A DNA stretch of 9,382 nt from an uncultured Candidatus Saccharibacteria bacterium (GTDB taxonomy: Bacteria > Patescibacteriota > Saccharimonadia > Saccharimonadales > UBA4665): NCBI GenBank assembly GCA_937988795.1, contig CALKHY010000073.1, positions 1 through 9,382 of the forward strand. Direction: 5' to 3'. The notes beneath the pieces are model-generated. The model ran no database searches, had not been told where the DNA came from, and saw only the letters and a program-made list of their open reading frames with translations. Numbering within the stretch: position 1 is the stretch's first letter; each line of letters begins with the position of its first letter. Both the position numbers and the translations under genes were made by a program. Positions 1 to 4,628 of the stretch are shown here, one piece after another.

Positions 1-2
1 AA

Positions 3-629
3 AACGACACCCGCTTTACGATCACCTTACTTTGCACCAAATACCAAACGTATAACAGTAATGATGGCTATTGTGTTGTTGATGATGCAGGAAGAGTGGC
101 GAAGTTCCTGGAAAAACCGGCGCAAGCCGACCTTGAGCAATTGGCTGCCGGTAAGACTATATACCGTTCGCCCTTCGTGTTTATTGCCACCAAAAACGCC
201 CTCATAAGGGAGCTGGATGCCGCGACCGAGGATTGGGTGCCCATCGCCAAGGAGGTATTGCAGGGCAATGCAGCAGCGAGCAAAAAGGCCTTTCTTGCAA
301 TGCCGTTTATCGACATAAGTTCCACTCTCTTCCAGGCTTCCCAAACCATGCGGGTCATGGAGATACGTTATGAATTTGTTGACGTTGGCAGGTTCGAGGA
401 AGTCTATGAACTGAATAACAAGGACGCCTGCGGCAATGTTGTGCTTGGCAGCACGATTTTGGAAAAAAGCCGGGGTAACCTGGTAATTAACGAGACCGGC
501 CGGCCGCTCGTGGTCATCGGCAAAGAGAATACCATCATCGTGCAAACGCCTGCAGGCAGCCTGGTGTCGTCGTTCGCTGACGCTCCACTGGTGGGCGAGA
601 TCTATAAAAAACGAATTTTAAAACACTAG
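3..629 (+). CDS. Mannose-1-phosphate guanylyltransferase-like protein, C-terminal part (5' truncated)
   Basis: The reading frame is open from the first bases of the window to TAG at 627-629, so the gene starts upstream and only the last 208 residues are visible; the internal GTG at 96 is not a credible start. The visible part has the FLEKP motif (FVEKP in the family) after a DDAGRV turn, a 'sugar-site' segment around IYRSPFVFIATKNAL (family: G.YLWNSGIFVF...), and DVGRFEEVYELN followed by GNVVLG, matching the SDVGSW...GN block of mannose-1-phosphate guanylyltransferases. These enzymes make GDP-mannose from mannose-1-phosphate and GTP in the cytosol for glycan synthesis. The protein ends soon after this block, so it lacks the isomerase domain of bifunctional ManC. 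Several family positions differ (W of WSDVGSW is F; the SIDYAVME block is ISSTLFQAS), so another sugar nucleotidyltransferase is possible. Confidence 0.72.
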   Translation, partial: NDTRFTITLLCTKYQTYNSNDGYCVVDDAGRVAKFLEKPAQADLEQLAAGKTIYRSPFVFIATKNALIRELDAATEDWVPIAKEVLQGNAAASKKAFLAMPFIDISSTLFQASQTMRVMEIRYEFVDVGRFEEVYELNNKDACGNVVLGSTILEKSRGNLVINETGRPLVVIGKENTIIVQTPAGSLVSSFADAPLVGEIYKKRILKH

Positions 630-645
630 CGTTTTTGTGTAGATA

Positions 646-654
646 TGATATAAT
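646..654 (+). promoter_or_regulatory. Extended -10 promoter of ssrA
   Basis: TGATATAAT (646-654) is a perfect TATAAT hexamer with the TGn extension, lying 8 nt before the mature tmRNA 5' end at 663. No convincing -35 box lies 16-18 nt upstream, as is usual for extended -10 promoters. Transcription should begin at about 661-663, so the 5' leader removed by RNase P would be very short or absent. Confidence 0.8.
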
Positions 655-662
655 GTAGGCAC

Positions 663-1050
663 GGGGCTGAAATTATGCTCGACGTTGGACTTTATCGGTT
701 GGATCAGCAGGTCGCTTGTCAGCGTTATAGGCAATATTGAATAGATGCCAACAAGGCACAAAGCTGGATCGCTAAGGTGAACGAAGTTCTCGCTCAGCGC
801 CAGCTCGCAGCTGTAGCCTAATTATCTACAGCCGCGCCTGACGTGACGCCAGATAGCATCAGTGCGTGTCATATCGTCTGGATGCGCAAGCACTGCTGGC
901 CATAGTGTTTGCTAAGACCTTGGCCTTTGGCAGGTAACGTTTCGGCTGTTTAGCCGTTGCCTGTCGAGATTTTTCAAGCAGCCTAAACCTGTAGGATAGA
1001 CCAACCAGATAAACCTTCGGACGCGGGGGCAGTACCCGCCAGCTCCACCA
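663..1050 (+). ncRNA. ssrA: Transfer-messenger RNA (tmRNA, SsrA)
   Basis: One-piece tmRNA of 388 nt that rescues ribosomes stalled on broken mRNAs with SmpB. The acceptor stem is GGGGCTG (663-669) with CAGCTCC (1040-1046), 7 pairs including the G3-U wobble used by alanyl-tRNA synthetase, followed by A and an encoded CCA. The T stem is GCGGG (1023-1027) with CCCGC (1035-1039). Helix P2 pairs 691-702 with 1001-1013 with a single bulged A. CGCT (713-716) with AGCG (721-724) starts a first pseudoknot. The tag frame begins at GCC 747 after AATAGAT (E. coli: AATAGTC before GCA) and ends with TAA 819-821. It encodes 24 residues that begin ANKAQSW and end QRQLAAVA. Oddities: the T loop is GGCAGTA instead of the TTCRANY consensus, and the D-loop GG is replaced (see findings). 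Both strands' ORFs here are spurious. Confidence 0.96.
747..821 (+). other. tmRNA proteolysis-tag reading frame
   Basis: This is the internal mRNA-like part of ssrA: GCC (Ala) resume codon at 747-749, then 23 further codons and TAA at 819-821. The peptide starts ANKAQSWIAKV and ends LAQRQLAAVA. Its hydrophobic alanine-rich end fits recognition by ClpXP-type proteases, although it ends AAVA rather than the common ALAA. The 24-residue length is at the long end for tmRNA tags. The resume codon was placed by comparing the preceding AATAGAT with AATAGTC of E. coli. Confidence 0.85.
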
Positions 1051-1086
1051 AGAAAAGTGCCCGACTTTATGGTTGGGCACTTTTCT
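1051..1086. terminator. Bidirectional intrinsic terminator between ssrA and the SGNH gene
   Basis: A perfect 12-bp stem, AGAAAAGTGCCC (1051-1062) with GGGCACTTTTCT (1075-1086), starts directly after the tmRNA CCA. Inner G-U, A-U and C-G pairs can extend it around a small UUAU loop. Each strand has a T-rich 3' arm, so it can stop the tmRNA transcript on the plus strand and the convergent SGNH transcript on the minus strand. Confidence 0.85.
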
Positions 1087-1113
1087 TGACGTATCATTTG
1101 GTCAGGGTATCGT

Positions 1114-2112
1114 TCATAAATTGGCCAGGATCGTCTGGGCGATAGCCTGCTGGCCGGTGGCTGTGGGGTGTAAGGGTGCCGGGTCATCGGTGTCTTGTAC
1201 CCAGGGGTCGGCTGAGCAGAGATCGTGGCCGGTAAAGTTAATCGGCACGAAAGTAGCAAAAGAGTACTCGGCGGCCACAGCCGCCAGCGTTGCATTAAGG
1301 TTGTCCAGTTGATCACTGATCCATGCTAGCTCATCGTCGGTCACGCGAGGGTGGACGCCGGCGCAGCTGGCGATAGGGTTGTAGTAGCCGGTCAGAATAA
1401 CCTGGGGTGCCCTTCCGGAAGATCGTTCGGCTATTTCATTAAGTGCCGCTTGTGACTCGTTTTGCAGTGAGGCGAATGCGGTCTGGAGTGTTCGGGCGTC
1501 GCTGTTCGTGCCGCAGGCGCCTCGCAGACACCGTAGAAGAACCGCCTGCCAGCGGGCGTCATTAGCACCGGCGGTGATAGTGATAAGTTCTGGTGTGCCT
1601 GCCGCAAAGGCGCTGTTGAGCTGCGGCGCGGGATTGGGACCGATGACGCTCTGGCTCACAAGCATGTTCTGCATAGTTGCACCGCGGCAGGCGACATGGA
1701 TAAAGCTAACGTCTAACGCCGCGGCAATGTAGTAAGGGTATGATTCAGTACTGCGATCACAGACGCCGTCGCCAAGGTTGTTGCCTTCTGGCAGCCCGTT
1801 GCCGGAGGCAACGGAGTCGCCCAGCGCCGCGTACTGAAACCGCGGCACCTCCCGGTCGGCAGTCGTTGCTGTACGGCTGGCAGTGTTGGTGCTGGGTCGG
1901 GTCTGCCGGACGCATCTTGCGGCGCTCGCCGCGCTAAAATCCAGGCTGGCCCCCAAACACAAACCGGCCGCAATATTTGGCCCGTCGCCGGACGAGTTAA
2001 GGGTGTTCATCCACGACCCGTTAGCAGAACTTTGCGACGATGCGCTAACTGCCGGTATGCCGACCGCGAGCAGCAGGGCTACGATGGCCGCGGTAATGAA
2101 GCGTCTTAGCAT
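1114..2112 (-). CDS. Secreted SGNH/GDSL-family hydrolase (lipase/esterase-like)
   Basis: 332 residues, exported and probably acting outside the membrane on an ester bond; the substrate is unknown. An N-terminal signal peptide (RR, hydrophobic stretch 6-20, cleavage likely after VSA at 24) precedes a ~65-residue Ser/Thr/Ala-rich region with no recognised domain. SGNH blocks follow in order: block I ALGDSVASGNG with nucleophile Ser100, block II RGAT with Gly144, block III TAGAND with Asn184, block V PLHPT with His315. The mature part has eight cysteines (52, 67, 118, 142, 195, 200, 250, 299), an even number that fits disulfides like those of actinobacterial SGNH lipases, with one extra pair. 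A GGAG Shine-Dalgarno at 2119-2122 lies 6 nt before the ATG. The stop is TGA, so UGA is read as stop here. It converges on ssrA across the terminator and diverges from the next gene. Confidence 0.88.
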   Translation of the reverse strand: MLRRFITAAIVALLLAVGIPAVSASSQSSANGSWMNTLNSSGDGPNIAAGLCLGASLDFSAASAARCVRQTRPSTNTASRTATTADREVPRFQYAALGDSVASGNGLPEGNNLGDGVCDRSTESYPYYIAAALDVSFIHVACRGATMQNMLVSQSVIGPNPAPQLNSAFAAGTPELITITAGANDARWQAVLLRCLRGACGTNSDARTLQTAFASLQNESQAALNEIAERSSGRAPQVILTGYYNPIASCAGVHPRVTDDELAWISDQLDNLNATLAAVAAEYSFATFVPINFTGHDLCSADPWVQDTDDPAPLHPTATGQQAIAQTILANL

Positions 2113-2225
2113 AAGTCTCTCCGCTCACCCTTTGCAGTGTAGAGCGGGGCACATGACGTTGCCGTAAGAAAGGTTACGCTCCTTTGACAGCTTCGCCGAA
2201 ACACAAGCGTCTTATATCTGTTATT

Positions 2226-2888
2226 ATGAGTAATGTTGTGGGACCCTTGAGCATAGAAACACTGGCAGAGCGATGGTCGACAGCGCACACAGTTGCAGTG
2301 ATGGCGTGGGCAGCTGTGATTGTGCTGGGGCTTGTTTTTCTGCTGCGGGGTAATGCCAGCTCGTATCCTGTAACAGACCAGCTCAAAGTATATGCGGCCG
2401 AGAACGCGACATTTAAATATCCTGCAAACTGGACCATTAACAACTGCGAGTCGGGTAAGCCTTTCATTGAGCTGCCGGGTGCAATCAAAACAGATTATAA
2501 ACGCAAAGGCTATGAGCTGAAGATGTACGGCACGACCGCTTACAACTGCATCAAAGACCGCCCGGAGCGTCTTGACCTCTACCCGGAGGAAATGTCGGCA
2601 AGCGACAATCCGTGTGCACCAGCCACATCAACCGAAGGCGAGCGACTAAGCAACGGCCTCTACCTCCAGCTGCACGAAGAGCAGGGCGACGTGCTGGCCG
2701 TTCACATTAAGCAGAACAGCTGTTACGCGCCTGCCGACACGCTTGTTTTGGGTTTCGGGTTCGTCGATCCTGACCCGCAACCCGGCGGCACGCTCGAATT
2801 CGGCACGCCCCGCGTCGATAAAGAAACGTTCCTAAAAAGCCGCCAGTACCAGGACATCCGCGCCCTGGCGGAGAGTATCAAATATTAA
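2226..2888 (+). CDS. Signal-anchored protein of unknown function with an extracytoplasmic domain
   Basis: 220 residues from ATG 2226. A TTG at 2184 is in frame, but it falls inside a TTGACA sequence, has no Shine-Dalgarno and would only add a basic extension, so the ATG was preferred. A short N-terminus (1-21) is followed by one membrane segment (about 22-41, VAVMAWAAVIVLGLVFLL) and Arg41, then an external domain. The domain begins with a YPVTDQLKVY linker and ATFKYPANWTI, a pattern seen at the start of PsbP-like and similar small beta domains ('F.YP..W'), but the homology is uncertain. Four cysteines (74, 108, 130, 166) lie outside and could form two disulfides. No catalytic motif is visible. 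It diverges from the SGNH hydrolase, with which it shares the 113-bp upstream region, and it ends 11 bp from the convergent DUF4396 gene. Function not assigned. Confidence 0.72.
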   Translation: MSNVVGPLSIETLAERWSTAHTVAVMAWAAVIVLGLVFLLRGNASSYPVTDQLKVYAAENATFKYPANWTINNCESGKPFIELPGAIKTDYKRKGYELKMYGTTAYNCIKDRPERLDLYPEEMSASDNPCAPATSTEGERLSNGLYLQLHEEQGDVLAVHIKQNSCYAPADTLVLGFGFVDPDPQPGGTLEFGTPRVDKETFLKSRQYQDIRALAESIKY

Positions 2889-2899
2889 AGGGTGTGACT

Positions 2900-3382
2900 T
2901 TAGTGGTGATGCCCGTAGTGGTGTTCGTGGTGGTTGCTGTGGTTGTGCATGGCGTGCACGACGGCGTGGCCTTTGCCGCGCGAAATGAGCCAGCGGTTGA
3001 GCGGGAAAGCGACGACAAAGGCGATCGCCAGCCCAAGACCCAGACTCCACCAAAAGAGCCAGGTGGCCAGACCGGCATGAATGGCCTCGGGCACTAGCAG
3101 GATAACCCCGTTGTCCACAATCTCCATAGTGGCGATCGAGGCGGTGTCGGCAGCCAGCGCCAGCGCGAGCGCTTTCTTAAACGCTAATCCGTGGCCAAGC
3201 AACGGCCGCATGGCCAGTGCATAGCCAAAGAAGAAGGCGAGCACTACCGCCAGCACTACGCTCGGCGCAGCTGCCCACCCCAGCGCCGTGCTGATAATCA
3301 TGCCAAGCACCTCACCAATCCCGCACCCAGTTAAACAGTGCAACGTAGCACTAACAGCGGTTCGATTCAGTTCCGATTTCAT
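2900..3382 (-). CDS. DUF4396 domain membrane protein with histidine-rich C-terminus
   Basis: 160 residues. The sequence follows the DUF4396 pattern closely: SATLHCLTGCGIGEVLGM at 11-28 (His15, Cys16, Cys20, Glu24), LAFFFGYALAMRPLL at 48-62, a DTASIATMEIVDNGVILLVP segment around 79-98, and a final helix ending AFPLNRWLISRGKGHAVVH. About four membrane segments are visible. The last 22 residues hold 11 histidines, which suggests metal binding (copper, nickel or zinc), with the HC..GC motif at the start of the first helix as another possible ligand site. The biochemical role of DUF4396 is not established. The gene converges with the anchored protein with no room for a terminator between them. No Shine-Dalgarno precedes the ATG; a -10 box sits 6 nt upstream, so the mRNA may be leaderless. 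Confidence 0.85.
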   Translation of the reverse strand: MKSELNRTAVSATLHCLTGCGIGEVLGMIISTALGWAAAPSVVLAVVLAFFFGYALAMRPLLGHGLAFKKALALALAADTASIATMEIVDNGVILLVPEAIHAGLATWLFWWSLGLGLAIAFVVAFPLNRWLISRGKGHAVVHAMHNHSNHHEHHYGHHH

Positions 3383-3388
3383 AATTCA

Positions 3389-3394
3389 ATTGTA
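3389..3394 (-). promoter_or_regulatory. Probable -10 box of the DUF4396 gene
   Basis: On the minus strand TACAAT (5 of 6 to consensus) ends 6 nt before the ATG at 3382, which would put the transcription start at or next to the start codon. No clear -35 box or Shine-Dalgarno was found. Confidence 0.45.
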
Positions 3395-3427
3395 CACGCT
3401 TATTCCCTCGCCGCAGGCCGAATAATA

Positions 3428-3453
3428 AAAGGCGGGGACGAATCCCCGCCTTT
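3428..3453 (-). terminator. Intrinsic terminator of the LUD gene with a UUCG loop
   Basis: Stem AAAGGCGGGGA (3428-3438) with TCCCCGCCTTT (3443-3453). Read on the minus strand the loop is TTCG, a very stable tetraloop, and the stem is followed by TTTTATTATT. It lies 22 bp past the stop codon of the LUD gene. The plus strand also has a T-run after it, but no plus-strand gene ends nearby. Confidence 0.85.
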
Positions 3454-3475
3454 TTGTGATACAAACGTGTAGCCG

Positions 3476-4090
3476 CTAAAACCCAAGTTTTTCCTTGACG
3501 ATAATAATCGTAATCCGTCCCTCTTCAACCTCCTTGGAAACAATCAAAAGCTTGCTGATGTTGCTGCCCGGGACGCCGTACGCAGCACGCGCCCGTTCGC
3601 TTTCGAGCGGCAGTACATATTCTTCCAAGCGTCTGTGGGCGTCGGCATGAGTCGCAACAAGTTTCTGCGCGCCAACAACCCAAATGACCTTTCCGGCGCC
3701 GTAGGCGTAGCCAGGCAACTGGCTGCCGGTGTTAGAGGCAATAAACACTTCGCCTGTTTCGGTGATGGCGTGCACGCTGCCGATGGTGTAGTCCGGCGCA
3801 GCGCCGAGTTTGCGCTGGTCGCGCTTCTTTTCGGGGTCGCCCCACATGGCGTTGAGCTTGTTCCGTACTGAGTCATACTCGCCGGACTCGTTGATAGCCT
3901 TGTCCAGCTCCAGTGCTTCGAGTGTCTTTGAGGTGTTGGTTAGCACCTCGGCACCCTTAGGAATCAGATCCAGCACCGCTTTCTTGGCAGCCTCGCCGTT
4001 TTCAGCAACGATCACGGTAAAGCCGTTGGCTTCGAGTGCCTGTTTGGTTTTTTCTATTTGCTCATCGCTGGCGATAGTGTCGTAAGCCAT
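3476..4090 (-). CDS. LUD-domain protein (LutC/YkgG-related)
   Basis: 204 residues from the second of two consecutive ATGs. AGGAGG at 4095-4100 is 4 nt from ATG 4090 but only 1 nt from ATG 4093, so the second is favoured. The protein is a single LUD (DUF162) domain: GAEVLTNTSKTLEAL near 47-61, PDYTIGSVHAITETGEVFIASNTGSQLPGYAYGAGKVIWVVGAQKLV at about 100-146 (the glycine-rich core typical of the family), and a C-terminal region ending in a beta strand ITIIIVKEKLGF. LutC belongs to a lactate-oxidising complex with LutA and LutB, which are iron-sulfur proteins; neither is nearby, so a lactate role should not be assumed. Stand-alone LUD proteins of this size are poorly understood. It is transcribed away from an HxlR regulator whose likely operators cover this gene's promoter. 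Confidence 0.87.
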   Translation of the reverse strand: MAYDTIASDEQIEKTKQALEANGFTVIVAENGEAAKKAVLDLIPKGAEVLTNTSKTLEALELDKAINESGEYDSVRNKLNAMWGDPEKKRDQRKLGAAPDYTIGSVHAITETGEVFIASNTGSQLPGYAYGAGKVIWVVGAQKLVATHADAHRRLEEYVLPLESERARAAYGVPGSNISKLLIVSKEVEEGRITIIIVKEKLGF

Positions 4091-4094
4091 CATT

Positions 4095-4100
4095 CCTCCT
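4095..4100 (-). promoter_or_regulatory. Strong Shine-Dalgarno of the LUD gene
   Basis: AGGAGG on the minus strand, followed by A and then two ATG codons. The 4-nt gap to the second ATG (4090) against 1 nt to the first (4093) decides the start. This is the strongest SD of the window and contrasts with genes that have none. Confidence 0.75.
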
Positions 4101-4114
4101 TAACCCTTTATTTA

Positions 4115-4133
4115 TGCTATACTTTGTATAGCA
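4115..4133. promoter_or_regulatory. Putative HxlR operator O1
   Basis: Perfect inverted repeat TGCTATAC-TTT-GTATAGCA (8-bp arms, 3-bp spacer). It lies just downstream of the LUD -10 box, over its expected transcription start. The size and symmetry fit a winged-helix dimer site. A near-identical copy occurs 36 bp away. Confidence 0.75.
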
Positions 4134-4136
4134 ACT

Positions 4137-4166
4137 ACTATAGCCCCCAATGCTATACAAAGTAAA
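4137..4166 (-). promoter_or_regulatory. Probable LUD gene promoter
   Basis: On the minus strand, TTTACT (4161-4166) as -35 and TATAGT (4137-4142) as -10 are separated by 18 bp. The -35 lies inside operator O2 and the start site falls in O1, so a bound regulator would block RNA polymerase. Confidence 0.5.
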
Positions 4167-4169
4167 GCA
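4151..4169. promoter_or_regulatory. Putative HxlR operator O2
   Basis: TGCTATACAAAGTAAAGCA is the reverse complement of O1 with one change (A for T at the 15th position), giving an imperfect inverted repeat. Its last base is the first base of the hxlR-type start codon, so binding there should also repress the regulator itself. Confidence 0.72.
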
Positions 4170-4492
4170 TGAATGAAGTAACCGAACCGCGCGGCGGCTG
4201 CATCGCTGCGGCGCTTAAGATCATCGGCGACAAATGGAGCGGCCTTATCATCCGCGAACTGACCGCCGGTCCCCGCCGCTTCAGCGAGCTGCAAACGGCA
4301 CTGGCTGGCATTAGTCCGCGCACGCTGTCGCAGCGGCTCGATTTCCTGGAGGCCGAAGCAGTTATCAATAAAAAGACGTATGCCGAGGTACCGCCACGCG
4401 TGGAGTACTCACTCACGGCCAAGGGCGAGGACCTCATCCCGATTCTGCAGTCCATGGTCGCTTGGGGTAATAAGTATTCCGTAGGTCATTAG
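4169..4492 (+). CDS. HxlR-family winged-helix transcriptional regulator
   Basis: 107 residues, the usual size of a one-domain HxlR protein acting as a DNA-binding dimer. The family pattern is clear: GGC at 9-11, IIGDKWSGLIIRELTAGPRRFSEL (18-41), ISPRTLSQRLDFLEAEAVI (48-66, recognition helix and wing), VPPRVEYSLTAKGEDLIPILQSMVAWG (74-100). The N-terminal Cys11 is at the position used for redox or electrophile sensing in HypR/YodB/QorR-type members, and it is the only cysteine, so oxidation could control binding; this is inference. It diverges from the LUD gene, its most likely target, and two inverted repeats in the shared region are the probable operators. There is no good Shine-Dalgarno before the ATG. 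A TATACA hexamer at 4154-4159 could give a leader of only a few nt. Confidence 0.92.
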   Translation: MNEVTEPRGGCIAAALKIIGDKWSGLIIRELTAGPRRFSELQTALAGISPRTLSQRLDFLEAEAVINKKTYAEVPPRVEYSLTAKGEDLIPILQSMVAWGNKYSVGH

Positions 4493-4583
4493 CAAGCGCA
4501 CCTTAACCGTAAAAGTCACAACGAAGCATAATTTATTTAATCGGTCGTTCATAATTTTCACAGAAAATACTAATGTTTTTCGC

Positions 4584-4615
4584 TTGACGCCCCCTGATCG
4601 CGTAGCCTAGGCTAC
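4584..4615 (+). promoter_or_regulatory. Upstream region of the GH37-like gene: -35-like box and 14-bp palindrome
   Basis: TTGACG at 4584-4589 resembles a -35 box. The perfect palindrome GTAGCCTAGGCTAC lies at 4602-4615, where the -10 should be; the best hexamer, TAGGCT (4608-4613, 18-bp spacer), is poor. The palindrome may be an operator overlapping a weak promoter. The rest of the 136-bp gap (4493-4628) is AT-rich and shows no convincing terminator for the HxlR gene. Confidence 0.4.
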
Positions 4616-4617
4616 AT

Positions 4618-4626
4618 AAGGAAGGA
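4618..4626 (+). promoter_or_regulatory. Ribosome binding site of the GH37-like gene
   Basis: AAGGAAGGA contains two overlapping AAGGA motifs. The first is 6 nt from GTG 4629 and the second 5 nt from TTG 4632, but 11 nt from the first ATG at 4638. Spacing therefore favours the GTG start, with ATG 4638 as the alternative. Confidence 0.6.
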
Positions 4627-4628
4627 TA

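Noticed and set aside
27..545. A long minus-strand open frame (172 codons) opposite the first gene
   Set aside because: The plus frame carries recognisable nucleotidyltransferase motifs and runs off the window edge; the minus frame has no family pattern and is a shadow of codon bias.
1114..1116. Possible UGA recoding, as in Absconditabacteria and Gracilibacteria
   Set aside because: The SGNH frame ends at TGA just after its last conserved region and before the terminator, and no other gene needs an in-frame TGA read as an amino acid.
859..1316. Minus-strand open frames across 859-1080 and 912-1316
   Set aside because: They cross the tmRNA, its terminator and the end of the SGNH gene in another frame, and their products have low-complexity, unrecognisable sequence.
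2184..2189. TTGACA as a -35 box, or its TTG as the start of the anchored protein
   Set aside because: No -10 hexamer lies at 16-18 bp (the nearest, TATATC, is 23 bp away), and the TTG has no Shine-Dalgarno; ATG 2226 gives a normal signal-anchor protein.
2900..3097. Plus-strand open frame rich in Val opposite the DUF4396 tail
   Set aside because: It is the complement of the histidine-rich tail and has no start signals or family pattern.
3476..4090. Lactate utilisation operon (lutABC)
   Set aside because: Only a stand-alone LUD domain is present; no iron-sulfur LutA or LutB genes lie in the window.
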